Positions 34,133 through 42,124 of a stretch of DNA of 64,000 nucleotides are shown here, piece after piece. Numbering within the stretch: position 1 is the stretch's first letter; each line of letters begins with the position of its first letter. This stretch comes from Dactylosporangium aurantiacum (GTDB lineage Bacteria; Actinomycetota; Actinomycetes; Mycobacteriales; Micromonosporaceae). A program made the translations under genes and the position numbers. Below the pieces are notes generated by a model. The model was not told the DNA's origin. It did no database searches and worked only from the letters and a program-made list of their open reading frames with translations. The stretch covers positions 62,001 through 126,000 of the forward strand of contig NZ_JNYJ01000035.1 of the NCBI RefSeq assembly GCF_000716715.1, given 5' to 3'.

Positions 34133-34618
34133 TCAGCCCCAGCCCTGACGGTCCGACGCCGCCGCCCACGGGCCGTGCCCGTGCCCCCAGTGCCGGCGAG
34201 CCCACGGCGGACCCCCCGCCGCCGCCCACCGCCGCCAGCGCGCGTGCCGGAAGACGCTGAGGACCAGGAAGAACAGCGGGATCGCCGGCCAGAAGAAGTG
34301 CGCGCCGGACAGCGCCCACAACCCGGTCAGCGCCACCGCGACCACGGCGACGAACGCGCCGTGGCGGGCCAGGTGCCGCCGGCCCTGCCGCAGGAACTCC
34401 GCCTGCGTCTCCGGCAGCTCGAACAGCCCACGCCGCCCTCCGTCGGGCAGGTCGGCGGTCAGCGGCGTCAGCTCGTCGCGGAACTTCGCCGCATACACCT
34501 GGGCGAGCCGCTCCTCGCCCTCCTCCAGCGTCAGCCGCCCCTCGGTCATCCCGGCCCGCAGCATGTTGGCGTACTGCTCGCGCTCCTTGTCGGATGCTCG
34601 TACCCGTTCGCCGGTCAT
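34133..34618 (-). CDS. DUF1707 (SHOCT-like) and 2TM domain protein
   Basis: 161 residues. The N-terminus is a DUF1707 domain (RASDKEREQYANMLRAGMTEGRL, LEEGEERLAQVYAA), a short helical SHOCT-like module found in many actinobacterial proteins. Two membrane segments follow at ~85-130 and an Arg/Trp/His-rich tail closes it. ATG 34618 with GGGGG ahead. Divergent from a sensor kinase; DUF1707 genes are often regulated together with such two-component systems. Confidence 0.88.
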   Translation of the reverse strand: MTGERVRASDKEREQYANMLRAGMTEGRLTLEEGEERLAQVYAAKFRDELTPLTADLPDGGRRGLFELPETQAEFLRQGRRHLARHGAFVAVVAVALTGLWALSGAHFFWPAIPLFFLVLSVFRHARWRRWAAAGGPPWARRHWGHGHGPWAAASDRQGWG

Positions 34619-34726
34619 CTCGGCCCCCTTCCGTGTCGCACCCCAGCGTGCCGGGCATCGGCGCGTCGCGCGTCGCACTCATGTCGTGTCGTCGTGTACT
34701 GCTCGGGTCGCACATGGGCGCGGCGT

Positions 34727-34744
34727 GTACGACTCAGGGAGTAC
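34727..34744. promoter_or_regulatory. inverted-repeat operator candidate between DUF1707 and kinase genes
   Basis: GTACGACTCAGGGAGTAC contains ACTC-agg-GAGT flanked by GTAC on both sides. A related half site (GTACTGCTCGG) lies about 30 bp upstream at 34695. Such sites occur in divergent promoters of two-component genes, so auto-regulation by the neighbouring response regulator is a reasonable guess. Confidence 0.4.
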
Positions 34745-34802
34745 GAAACCGCGCGACCTGAAGGCGACGTCGCAGCTTCCGGCGCTGCACTACCTTTGCC
34801 GT

Positions 34803-36647
34803 GTGAGACGACGACCGCCCTGGACCCGGGACCTGCGCGAGGCGCGCGAGGCCCGGCGTTCCGCGCGGCTGGCGCACCGCATGGAATCCCTGCAGCGACG
34901 CGAGGGTGGCCGGTGGCGCGGCCCGCACCCCGCCGGGATCGTCATCATCATGGCACTGGTGCAGGTGCTGGGCACCCGTGCCGCCGCCTACGGCACCACG
35001 GGCGCGGAGGTTCTGGACCGCACCGGTTATCTGCTGCTCGTCGCCGGCCCTCTCGCCCTGCTGGTCCGCGAGCGGTGGCCGCTGGTCGCCCTGGTCGGCG
35101 CGCTGGTGCCGACGGCCGCCTACTTCAGCCTCGGCTATCCCGACGGCCCGGGGTTCGTCGCCGCGATCGTCGCGATGTTCACCGCCCTCGCCTCGGGCTT
35201 CCGGTGGCTGACCTGGGCCGCCGTCGCCGCCGCCTTCAGCGTGTTCGCGGTGTTGGTGCGTGGGGACGAATCGGCGTCCCGCGTGGTCCTCATCGGGGTG
35301 TGGTGCCTCGTCATCGCGGGCTTCGGCGAGGCCGCCCGGGTCCGCGCCCAACGCTATTCGCAGATGGCCCGGGACTGGTCCGCGCAGCAGGAGCTGGCCC
35401 GGGCCGAGGAGGAGAAGGCGCGCGTCGAGCAGGAGCGCCGGCAGGCCAGCGACGAGCGGCTGCTCATCGCCCGCGAGCTGCACGACGTCATCGGCCATCA
35501 CCTGTCGCTCATCAACGTCCAGGCCGGCGTGGGCCTGCACCTCATGGACGAGCAGCCGGAGCAGGCGAGGGTCGCGCTCACCGCGATCAAGCACGCCAGC
35601 GCCGAGGCGCTGCGCGAGACCCGTTCCGTGCTCGCCGGGCTGAATCCCGGCGGGGCGGCGCCCAGGACCCCCGCGCCCGGCCTGCGCGACCTGGACCGGC
35701 TCGTCGAGGAGGCCCGCGCGGTCGGCCTGCCCGTCACCGTCGACACGCTCGGCGCGCCCCGGCCGCTGCCGCCGCAGGTCGACCGGGCCGCGTTCCGGAT
35801 CGTGCAGGAGGCGCTCACCAACGTCCGCCGGCACGCGGGCCCGGGGGCGGCCGCGACCATCGTCGTCGGCTACGCCCCGGGCGAGCTGACCATCCACGTC
35901 ACCGACGACGGCCGCGCCACCGGCGCCGACGACACCCGCGGCGCCGCGGCGGTCCCGGTTGCCGGGGTGACCGATGCCGCTGACGCCGGCCCGGGTGGGT
36001 CCGGTGACGGCGGCGACCCCGGCGGCGGTGGCGGCGCGGCCGGCGAGCGCGAGGGAGTGCTGGCTGACGGCATCGGTGTGCCGGCTGGCGAGAGTGCCGG
36101 CGTGGTGGCGCGTGGAGACAGCGGCATGGGGCGCCCGCCCGGCGCTGCCCTTGCCGGGGCGCAGCTGCCGGGGGGAGCCGCCGGCGGGGCGGCGCAGGTG
36201 CGGGGCCGGGCCGACGGCGTGGTGGCGGAAGGACGCCGGGCGCAGGTGCGCGGCGAGGGCGGTGGCGCGGCAGGGGACGGTGGCGGCGCCGGGCAGGTGA
36301 GGGACGCGCCCAGGAGCGCGACGGTTGCTGGTGCGGCGGTTGCTGGTGCGGCGGTTGCTGGTGCGGCGGTTCATGGTGCGGCGGTCCATGGTGCGGCGGT
36401 CCATGGTGCGGCGGGCGGTGACGCGACGGCGGTCGGAGGCGCAGAAGTGGTTGGCGGCGCGGCGTCGGGCGGGGGTGCGGTGGCCGGTGGAGGCAGTGTC
36501 GGGGGGCAGGCGCGCGGCGAGGGCAACGGCATCGCCGGGATGCGGCATCGGGCGGCGACGTTCGGTGGTGTGGTCGAGGCGGGACCGAGGCCCGGTGGTG
36601 GCTTCGAGGTGCGGGCCAGGATTCCCCTCGGGGAGGAGCGGCCGTGA
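34803..36647 (+). CDS. sensor histidine kinase (NarL/DesK-type) with large low-complexity insert in the ATPase domain
   Basis: 614 residues. About five membrane spans at residues ~40-190, then a HisKA_3 dimerisation helix (LLIARELHDVIGHHLSLINVQ; phospho-acceptor His in ELHDVIGHHL near 225) and a HATPase domain: N box EALTNVRRHA near 340 and DDGRA near 367. The G box (GNGIAGMRHRA near 575) should follow within ~15 residues. Instead ~200 residues of Gly/Ala/Val-rich repeat separate them, including six 15-bp units at 36324-36413. Partner regulator at 36941. GTG 34803. Kinase activity depends on whether the insert loops out, which is uncertain. Confidence 0.88.
   Translation: MRRRPPWTRDLREAREARRSARLAHRMESLQRREGGRWRGPHPAGIVIIMALVQVLGTRAAAYGTTGAEVLDRTGYLLLVAGPLALLVRERWPLVALVGALVPTAAYFSLGYPDGPGFVAAIVAMFTALASGFRWLTWAAVAAAFSVFAVLVRGDESASRVVLIGVWCLVIAGFGEAARVRAQRYSQMARDWSAQQELARAEEEKARVEQERRQASDERLLIARELHDVIGHHLSLINVQAGVGLHLMDEQPEQARVALTAIKHASAEALRETRSVLAGLNPGGAAPRTPAPGLRDLDRLVEEARAVGLPVTVDTLGAPRPLPPQVDRAAFRIVQEALTNVRRHAGPGAAATIVVGYAPGELTIHVTDDGRATGADDTRGAAAVPVAGVTDAADAGPGGSGDGGDPGGGGGAAGEREGVLADGIGVPAGESAGVVARGDSGMGRPPGAALAGAQLPGGAAGGAAQVRGRADGVVAEGRRAQVRGEGGGAAGDGGGAGQVRDAPRSATVAGAAVAGAAVAGAAVHGAAVHGAAVHGAAGGDATAVGGAEVVGGAASGGGAVAGGGSVGGQARGEGNGIAGMRHRAATFGGVVEAGPRPGGGFEVRARIPLGEERP
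36324..36413 (+). repeat. 15-bp coding tandem repeat, six copies, in kinase gene
   Basis: Three copies of GTTGCTGGTGCGGCG then three of GTTCATGGTGCGGCG or GTCCATGGTGCGGCG, contiguous from 36324 to 36413, encoding VAGAA and VHGAA. Period 15 keeps the frame. Confidence 0.95.
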
Positions 36648-36940
36648 GCCCGCGCCGCGGCGATGCCGCCCTGTCCGGTGCGGGCCCGACCGGCCGGCGT
36701 TGGGAGCGGGCTCGTCCGGGCGCCGGGTGGTGTGGTCATGACCGGGGCGCGCTGGGTCGGGCGGTGCGACGAGGGGCCATGACATGGGGAGGCGTTGTGC
36801 CGTCATCGACTGGTGCGCAAGGCCAGGACCGGGTCCGGGGGCGGCGGTCGCGGTGGGCACCATGACAAGGCCGCCACGGCGGTGCCGGCACGGGTGCGCG
36901 GTGCCGCGGCGTGGCCGGTCCCAGGAGCGGAGGAGCGAGG

Positions 36941-37606
36941 GTGATCAAGGTCCTGCTGGCTGATGACCAGGCGCTGGTGCGGGCGGGGTTCCGGGCGCTG
37001 CTCGACGCGCAGGCCGACATCGAGGTTGTCGGGGAGGCGGCGGACGGGGCGGAGGCGGTGCGGCTGGCGGTGCAGACGCGGCCGGACGTGGTGTTGATGG
37101 ACATCCGGATGCCGGTGCTCGACGGTCTCGAGGCGACCCGGCAGATCGTGGCCGACACGCGGCTGGCGGCGGTGAGGATCGTGATCCTGACGACGTTCGA
37201 CCTCGATGAGTATGTGTTCGAGTCGTTGCGGGTCGGGGCGAGCGGGTTCCTGGTGAAGGACACGGAGCCGGTGGACCTGCTGCGCGGGGTGCGGGCGGTG
37301 GCCGGTGGCGACGCGCTGCTGTCGCCGGGGGTGACGCGGCGGCTGATCGAGGAGTTCGCGAGCCGGTCGAGGGCGCCGCTGGCGCCGATGTCGCTGGCGG
37401 TGCTGACCGAGCGGGAGCGGGAGGTGATGGCGCTGGTCGGGGCCGGACTGTCCAATGAGGACATCGCGACGAAGCTGTTCGTCAGCCCGGCCACGGCGAA
37501 GACGCACGTGAGCCGGGCCATGATCAAGCTGGGGGCGCGGGACCGGGCGCAGCTGGTGGTGTTCGCGTACGAGGCCGGCCTGGTCCGGCCCGGCTGGCTC
37601 GGGTGA
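36941..37606 (+). CDS. LuxR-type response regulator
   Basis: 221 residues. Receiver domain with DD near residue 8, phospho-acceptor D in VVLMDIRMPVLDG near 54, T in ILTTFD and K in FLVKDTEP. C-terminal LuxR/NarL helix-turn-helix (LTEREREVMALVGAGLSNEDIA). Pairs with the kinase upstream (start 294 bases after the kinase stop). The intervening DNA shows no recognisable gene, though a GTG overlapping the kinase stop has a good ribosome site. GTG 36941 has GAGGAGCGAGG upstream. Confidence 0.92.
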   Translation: MIKVLLADDQALVRAGFRALLDAQADIEVVGEAADGAEAVRLAVQTRPDVVLMDIRMPVLDGLEATRQIVADTRLAAVRIVILTTFDLDEYVFESLRVGASGFLVKDTEPVDLLRGVRAVAGGDALLSPGVTRRLIEEFASRSRAPLAPMSLAVLTEREREVMALVGAGLSNEDIATKLFVSPATAKTHVSRAMIKLGARDRAQLVVFAYEAGLVRPGWLG

Positions 37607-37676
37607 GACCAGGGCCGGGCGGCAATGGCGTCGCTCAGACGCGGCCGGGCGACACGATGCCGCCGGGCGACGCAAT

Positions 37677-37733
37677 GCGGCCGGGCGGCGAGAGGTGGCT
37701 CAGACGCGGCCGGGCGGCGAGAGGTGGCTCAGA
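37677..37733. repeat. 29-bp direct tandem repeat
   Basis: GCGGCCGGGCGGCGAGAGGTGGCTCAGA occurs at 37677-37704 and 37706-37733, one base apart, just past the response-regulator gene and overlapping the GH1 stop codon. Likely a simple duplication. Confidence 0.85.
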
Positions 37734-39147
37734 TGCCGTTGCGGGCGATCACCTGCTGATACCAGTCGGCGCTGGCCTTGCGGCGGCGCTGCTGGGTCGC
37801 GTAGTCGACGTGGATGATGCCCCAGCGCTGGGTGTACCCCTCGGCCCACTCGAAGTTGTCCAGCAGCGACCACACGTGGTAGCCCTCCAGCCGGACGCCT
37901 TCGCTGATCGCCTGGTGGGCGGCGGTGAGGTGGTCGCGGAGCAGGGCGATACGGTCCTGGTCGTCGATCTCCCGCACCGTCGGCATGCCGTTCTCGGTGA
38001 TGGTGAGCGGGATGTCGCCGTAGTCGCGCTTGATCCGGGTCAGCAGGTCGTACAGGCCCTGGGGGTACACCTCCTGCCAGCTGGCCTGCGTCGTCGGGTG
38101 TTTCTGGACCCGGGTGCCCTTCGCGGTCACGTAGGCGGGGTTGTAGTACTGCACGCCGAGCAGGTCGCTCTTGGCGCCGATGACGGCCAGGTCGCCGTCG
38201 TGGATGGCGGTGCGGACCGGGGCGTCGGCGGGCTGCGTGGCGAGCCAGTCGTCGGGGTACCGGCTCAGCAGCACGGGATCGAGCCAGCGCCGGTTCTCCT
38301 CGCCGTCGGCGAGGACGGCCTGGCGGCGGGCCGCTTCGGAGTCGTCGGCCGGGTACACCGGCGAAAGGTTGAGCGCCGCGCCGATGCGGCCCTTGCGGCC
38401 GGTGGCCCGGAACGCCTGGACCGCCAGGCCGTGGCCGAGCAGCAGGTGGTGGCCGGCCACGTTGGCGATGCGGCGGTCGCGTACCCCGGGGGCGTGCACG
38501 CCGGCGGTGTAGCCGACCTCGACGACGGTCTTCGGCTCGTTGAGCGTCAGCCAGGACTGGACCTTGTCGCCGAGGGAGTAGCAGACGGTGCTGGCGTAGT
38601 CGGCGAACCACTTCGCGCAGTCGCGCTGCTGCCAGCCGCCGACCTGCTGCAGCGCCTGCGGGGTGTCCCAGTGGAAGAGGGTGACCAGCGGGGTGATGCC
38701 GCGCTCCAGGAGGCCGTCGACGAGCCGGTGGTAGAAGTCGAGGCCCTTGGCGTTGACGGTGCCGCGGCCGGTCGGCAGGACCCGCGACCACGAGATCGAG
38801 AAGCGGTAGCTCTTCAGGCCCAGGGCCCGCATGAGGTCCAGGTCCTCGTAACTGCGGTGGTAGTGGTCGGCGGCCACGTCGCCGGTGCCGCCGTCGCGGG
38901 TCCGCCCGGGCTCGTGGCTGAACACGTCCCACACGGAGGGGCCCCGGCCGTCCGCCGTCGCGCCGCCCTCCACCTGGTACGCCGACGTCGACGCCCCCCA
39001 CCCGAACCCCTTCGGGAACACCAGGCCCACGGGAGCGACCGGCGCGGCGGGCGCGCTGGAGTCCCGCTGCCGCGGCGTGCCACCGGGGCCGCAGCCGGCG
39101 GTCACGGCACCGGCGGCGGCCAGGGTGATCACGTGACGCCGTCGCAT
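37729..39147 (-). CDS. secreted lipoprotein GH1 beta-glucosidase
   Basis: 472 residues. Lipoprotein signal (MRRRHVITLAAAGAVTAGC; lipobox Cys near residue 19) and a (beta/alpha)8 GH1 domain. The acid/base Glu is in TLNEP (residue 204) and the nucleophile in ITENG (residue 385); further GH1 marks are GWGASTSAYQVEGG and YHVWSLLDNFEWAEGY. Hydrolyses terminal beta-glucosides outside the cell, for example cellobiose. ATG 39147 starts directly before the Arg-rich signal. Single gene. Confidence 0.93.
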   Translation of the reverse strand: MRRRHVITLAAAGAVTAGCGPGGTPRQRDSSAPAAPVAPVGLVFPKGFGWGASTSAYQVEGGATADGRGPSVWDVFSHEPGRTRDGGTGDVAADHYHRSYEDLDLMRALGLKSYRFSISWSRVLPTGRGTVNAKGLDFYHRLVDGLLERGITPLVTLFHWDTPQALQQVGGWQQRDCAKWFADYASTVCYSLGDKVQSWLTLNEPKTVVEVGYTAGVHAPGVRDRRIANVAGHHLLLGHGLAVQAFRATGRKGRIGAALNLSPVYPADDSEAARRQAVLADGEENRRWLDPVLLSRYPDDWLATQPADAPVRTAIHDGDLAVIGAKSDLLGVQYYNPAYVTAKGTRVQKHPTTQASWQEVYPQGLYDLLTRIKRDYGDIPLTITENGMPTVREIDDQDRIALLRDHLTAAHQAISEGVRLEGYHVWSLLDNFEWAEGYTQRWGIIHVDYATQQRRRKASADWYQQVIARNGI

Positions 39148-39232
39148 GCGGCAAACGTAGCTCCGTCGCGCACGCGTTACGACCCCACGCACGCGCCACA
39201 ACAGGAAAGGCGCGAGAAAGCGGAAACGCCGA

Positions 39233-39262
39233 GGCCGTCCCCGGGCGGACCCGGGAACGGCC
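39233..39262 (-). terminator. hairpin terminator downstream of HhH gene
   Basis: GGCCGTCCCCGGG and CCCGGGAACGGCC pair over 13 bp with one mismatch and a CGGA loop, 31 bases past the stop of the helix-hairpin-helix gene on the minus strand. It separates it from the GH1 gene. Confidence 0.65.
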
Positions 39263-39292
39263 GGAGAGCGCGCTGGAGAGCGCGCCGGAGTA

Positions 39293-39499
39293 TCAGTCGG
39301 CGAGCGCCACGAGGCCCTGCGCCCAACGGAAGTACTTGTTGGTGCCCAGGTCGCGCACGGTCTTGATGCCGAACGCGGCCAGCAGCTTCTCGGCGTCGGC
39401 CTCGGTCACGCCGGCGATCGCGGTGACGGGGGCGTCGGCCAGCTCCTGGGCGCTCTTGCCTTCCCACTCCTTGACGAGCTTCTTCTCCAGACCAAGCAT
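39293..39499 (-). CDS. small helix-hairpin-helix protein
   Basis: 68 residues: a charged helix then a HhH-like SAM-type domain (ADAPVTAIAGVTEADAEKLLAAFGIKTVRDL), the pattern used by HhH DNA- or protein-binding modules. No catalytic residues. It is a small single gene; ATG 39499 with AAGGAGC upstream. Function unknown beyond likely nucleic-acid or protein binding. Confidence 0.8.
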   Translation of the reverse strand: MLGLEKKLVKEWEGKSAQELADAPVTAIAGVTEADAEKLLAAFGIKTVRDLGTNKYFRWAQGLVALAD

Positions 39500-39609
39500 G
39501 TGTGACTGCTCCTTCGATCGTGGTCCACGAAACTGGTGTGAGAAACCGGAGGAAGGCTACCCCGCACTCTCGCTTGCCACACCAGCCGTGCCGCGGAGAT
39601 GATCGGTTG

Positions 39610-40593
39610 ATGACCAGCCAATGGGGGCTGACGGTGCCGCTCGCCGGTGTGCCGTTGCCCGAGCACGCGGCACTGCTGCAGGCGTTGCCCGACCTGGGCT
39701 ACACGGACGTGTGGTCGTCGGAGGTCGCCGGCACCGACGCGTTCACGCCCCTGGCCCTGGCCTCCGTGTGGTCGCCGCGGCTGCGGCTGGGCACCGCCGT
39801 CGTGCCGGTCTTCACCCGCGGCCCCGCGCTGATCGCGATGCAGGCCGCGACGCTGGCGGAGACGGCGCCGGGGCGGGTCGCGCTCGGCATCGGCGCGTCC
39901 TCGCCGGTCGTCGTCGGCGACTGGAACGCGGTGCCGTTCGAGCGGCCGTTCGAGCGCAGCCGCGACGTGCTGCGCTTCCTGCGCACCGCGCTCGCCGGCG
40001 AGGTGGTCGACGGCGCGTTCGACACGTTCCAGGTCAGACGCTTCAAGTTGGAGCGGCCGCCGTCGGTACCGCCGAAGCTGCTGCTCGCGGCCCTGCGGGC
40101 CAAGATGCTGCGACTGGCCGCGGCCGAGGCCGACGGCGTGGTGCTCAACTGGCTGTCGGTCGAGGACGTCGGCACGGTCCGCCGGGAGCTGGCCGGTGCC
40201 GCCGACGGGTTCGAGGTCGCCGCCCGGATCTTCGTCTGCCCGACGGAGGACGAGCGGGTGGCGCGGGAGACGGCCCGCAGGCTCATCGCCGCCTACCTGA
40301 CCGTGCCCGCGTACGCGGCGTTCCACCGCTGGCTCGGCCGCGGTGAGGTGCTCAAGGCCATGTGGGACGCGTGGGCGGCCCGGGACCGCAAGGCGGCGCT
40401 CGCGGCGATCCCCGACGAGGTCGTCGACGCGCTGATCGTGCACGGCAGCCCGCAGCGGTGCCGGGAGCACGTGCGGCGGTACGCCGAGGCCGGGGTCACG
40501 ACCCCGGTAATGGCGCTGCTGCCGACCCCGGAGCTCACCGCCGGCGGCCCGCAGGTCCTGCTGGACACCCTGCGGGCGTTGGGAGCGCGGTAA
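39610..40593 (+). CDS. F420-dependent LLM-class oxidoreductase
   Basis: 327 residues with a luciferase-like TIM barrel (GYTDVWSSEVAGTDAFTPLALAS, LRLGTAVVPVFTRGP, PGRVALGIG). This sub-family uses coenzyme F420 or FMN for hydride transfer; the cofactor cannot be proved from sequence. ATG 39610 begins with no strong ribosome site. Its stop overlaps the next gene's ATG (TAATG), so the two are co-translated. Confidence 0.88.
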   Translation: MTSQWGLTVPLAGVPLPEHAALLQALPDLGYTDVWSSEVAGTDAFTPLALASVWSPRLRLGTAVVPVFTRGPALIAMQAATLAETAPGRVALGIGASSPVVVGDWNAVPFERPFERSRDVLRFLRTALAGEVVDGAFDTFQVRRFKLERPPSVPPKLLLAALRAKMLRLAAAEADGVVLNWLSVEDVGTVRRELAGAADGFEVAARIFVCPTEDERVARETARRLIAAYLTVPAYAAFHRWLGRGEVLKAMWDAWAARDRKAALAAIPDEVVDALIVHGSPQRCREHVRRYAEAGVTTPVMALLPTPELTAGGPQVLLDTLRALGAR

Positions 40594-41411
40594 TGGACAT
40601 CGCCGGGAAGGTCGTCGTCATCACCGGTGCGGCCGGTGGCATCGGGGCCGCCATGGCCCGCCGGTTCGCCGCGGAGGGCGCCGCCACCCTCGTCCTGGCC
40701 GACCTCGACGGCGACGCCGCCGCGGCCCTGGCCGCCGAGATCGGCGACGCCGCCGCCACCCGAGCCGCCGGGACCGAGGCCAGGGCGGTGGCCGTCGACG
40801 TCACGGACGAGAACCAGGTGGCCGAGCTCATCGCCGAGACCGAGGAGCGCGCCGGCCGCATCGACCTGTTCTGCGCCAATGCCGGCATCACCACCGGCGC
40901 CGGGCTGGAGGCGTCCGCGGAGACCTGGTCGCGGGCCTGGGCGGTCAACGTCCAGTCGCACGTGTCCTCGGCCCGCGCGGTGCTGCCCGGCATGCTGGAG
41001 CGCGGCGGCGGCTACCTGCTGCACACCTGCTCCGCCGCCGGGCTGCTCACCGCGGTCGGCGACGCGCCGTACGCGGTGACCAAGCACGCGGCCGTGGCGT
41101 TCGCGGAGTGGCTGTCCATCACGTACGGCGCGCGGGGCATCAAGGTCAGCGCGCTGTGCCCGCAGGGCGTGGACACCCCGATGCTGCAGGACGGGCTCGC
41201 CGCCGGGCACATCGGCGCGAAGGTCACCGCGGCCGGCGGCGCGGTGCTGTCGGCGGAGTCGGTCGCCGGGGCCGTCGTGGAAGGGCTCGCCGCGGAGCGG
41301 TTCCTGATCCTGCCGCACCCCGAGGTGCAGAAGTACTACCTGCACCGGGCGGGCGACACCGACCGGTGGCTGAGCGGCATGCGCGGGCTGGCCGCCAGCC
41401 TGGAGTCATGA
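40593..41411 (+). CDS. short-chain dehydrogenase/reductase
   Basis: 272 residues, classical SDR: cofactor motif GAAGGIGAAMA near residue 12, NAG in FCANAGITTG, catalytic Ser in LLHTCSAAG and YxxxK in PYAVTKHAAVA. NAD(P)-dependent dehydrogenation; substrate unknown. Coupled to the LLM oxidoreductase gene, suggesting consecutive steps in one oxidative pathway. Confidence 0.92.
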   Translation: MDIAGKVVVITGAAGGIGAAMARRFAAEGAATLVLADLDGDAAAALAAEIGDAAATRAAGTEARAVAVDVTDENQVAELIAETEERAGRIDLFCANAGITTGAGLEASAETWSRAWAVNVQSHVSSARAVLPGMLERGGGYLLHTCSAAGLLTAVGDAPYAVTKHAAVAFAEWLSITYGARGIKVSALCPQGVDTPMLQDGLAAGHIGAKVTAAGGAVLSAESVAGAVVEGLAAERFLILPHPEVQKYYLHRAGDTDRWLSGMRGLAASLES

Positions 41412-41418
41412 GCGCGGC

Positions 41419-42048
41419 ATGAGAAGGCCGGACGTGCTCAGTGAGGCGCTCGACGTGATCGGCCCGTTCGTCCGGCAGCACGAGGGTCGCAGCGTCATCG
41501 GCATCTGCGGCCCGCCGGCGGCGGGCAAGTCGACGCTGTCCACGGCCATCGCCGCGGCCCTGGACAGCAGCGTGGCCGTGCCGATGGACGGCTTCCACCT
41601 GTCCAACGCGGAGCTGGACCGGCTCGGTCTCGCCGACCGCAAGGGCGCCCCGGAGACGTTCGACGCGGCCGGGTTCGTCCACCTGCTGCGGCGGCTGCGG
41701 GCCGCGGACCACCTCGTGTACGCGCCGAGCTACAGCCGCACCCTGCACGAGTCGATCGGCGGCGTGATCCCGGTGCCGGTCACCACCAGGGTCATCGTCG
41801 TGGAGGGCAACTACCTGCTGCTGGACGAGGGGCCGTGGGCCGAGGTGCGGCAGCTGCTGGATCTGGTGCTGTACCTGGACGCCCCCGACGACCTGCGGCA
41901 GGACTCGCTGGTGCGCCGGCAGCTGGCGAAGGGGCTCGACCTGCACGACGCGCACGACTGGGTGGAGCGCAGCGACGAGCGCAACGCGGCCGTCATCGCC
42001 GGCACCCGGGACCGGGCCGACCTCATCCTGACCCGAAACGCGGGTTAA
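41419..42048 (+). CDS. nucleoside/nucleotide kinase family protein (PRK/uridine-kinase-like)
   Basis: 209 residues. P-loop GICGPPAAGKSTLS near residue 30, Asp in PMDGFHLSN near 55, a lid with DDLRQDSLVRRQL, and the family's GNYLLLDEGPW. Relatives (YggC/PanK-like) phosphorylate sugars or nucleosides. Starts 7 bases after the SDR stop, so probably the same operon. Confidence 0.85.
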   Translation: MRRPDVLSEALDVIGPFVRQHEGRSVIGICGPPAAGKSTLSTAIAAALDSSVAVPMDGFHLSNAELDRLGLADRKGAPETFDAAGFVHLLRRLRAADHLVYAPSYSRTLHESIGGVIPVPVTTRVIVVEGNYLLLDEGPWAEVRQLLDLVLYLDAPDDLRQDSLVRRQLAKGLDLHDAHDWVERSDERNAAVIAGTRDRADLILTRNAG

Positions 42049-42080
42049 ATCTTCCTGTGCCGGATTGACCCGCACCGATC

Positions 42081-42112
42081 GGATAGGCAACCTGCCTAAC
42101 AGTTGTCTATCC
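42081..42112 (+). promoter_or_regulatory. inverted repeat upstream of alginate lyase gene
   Basis: GGATAGGCAAC and GTTGTCTATCC (10 of 11 bases pair) enclose CTGCCTAACA, ending 12 bases before the ATG and abutting the ribosome site GAGGAG. It may be a repressor site or a translational hairpin. Confidence 0.5.
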
Positions 42113-42124
42113 GTGAGGAGCACC

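Noticed and set aside
36644..36865. A separate small gene between kinase and response regulator
   Set aside because: Good start context but Arg/Gly-rich sequence with no domain and a stop before the regulator; kept only as a low-interest observation.
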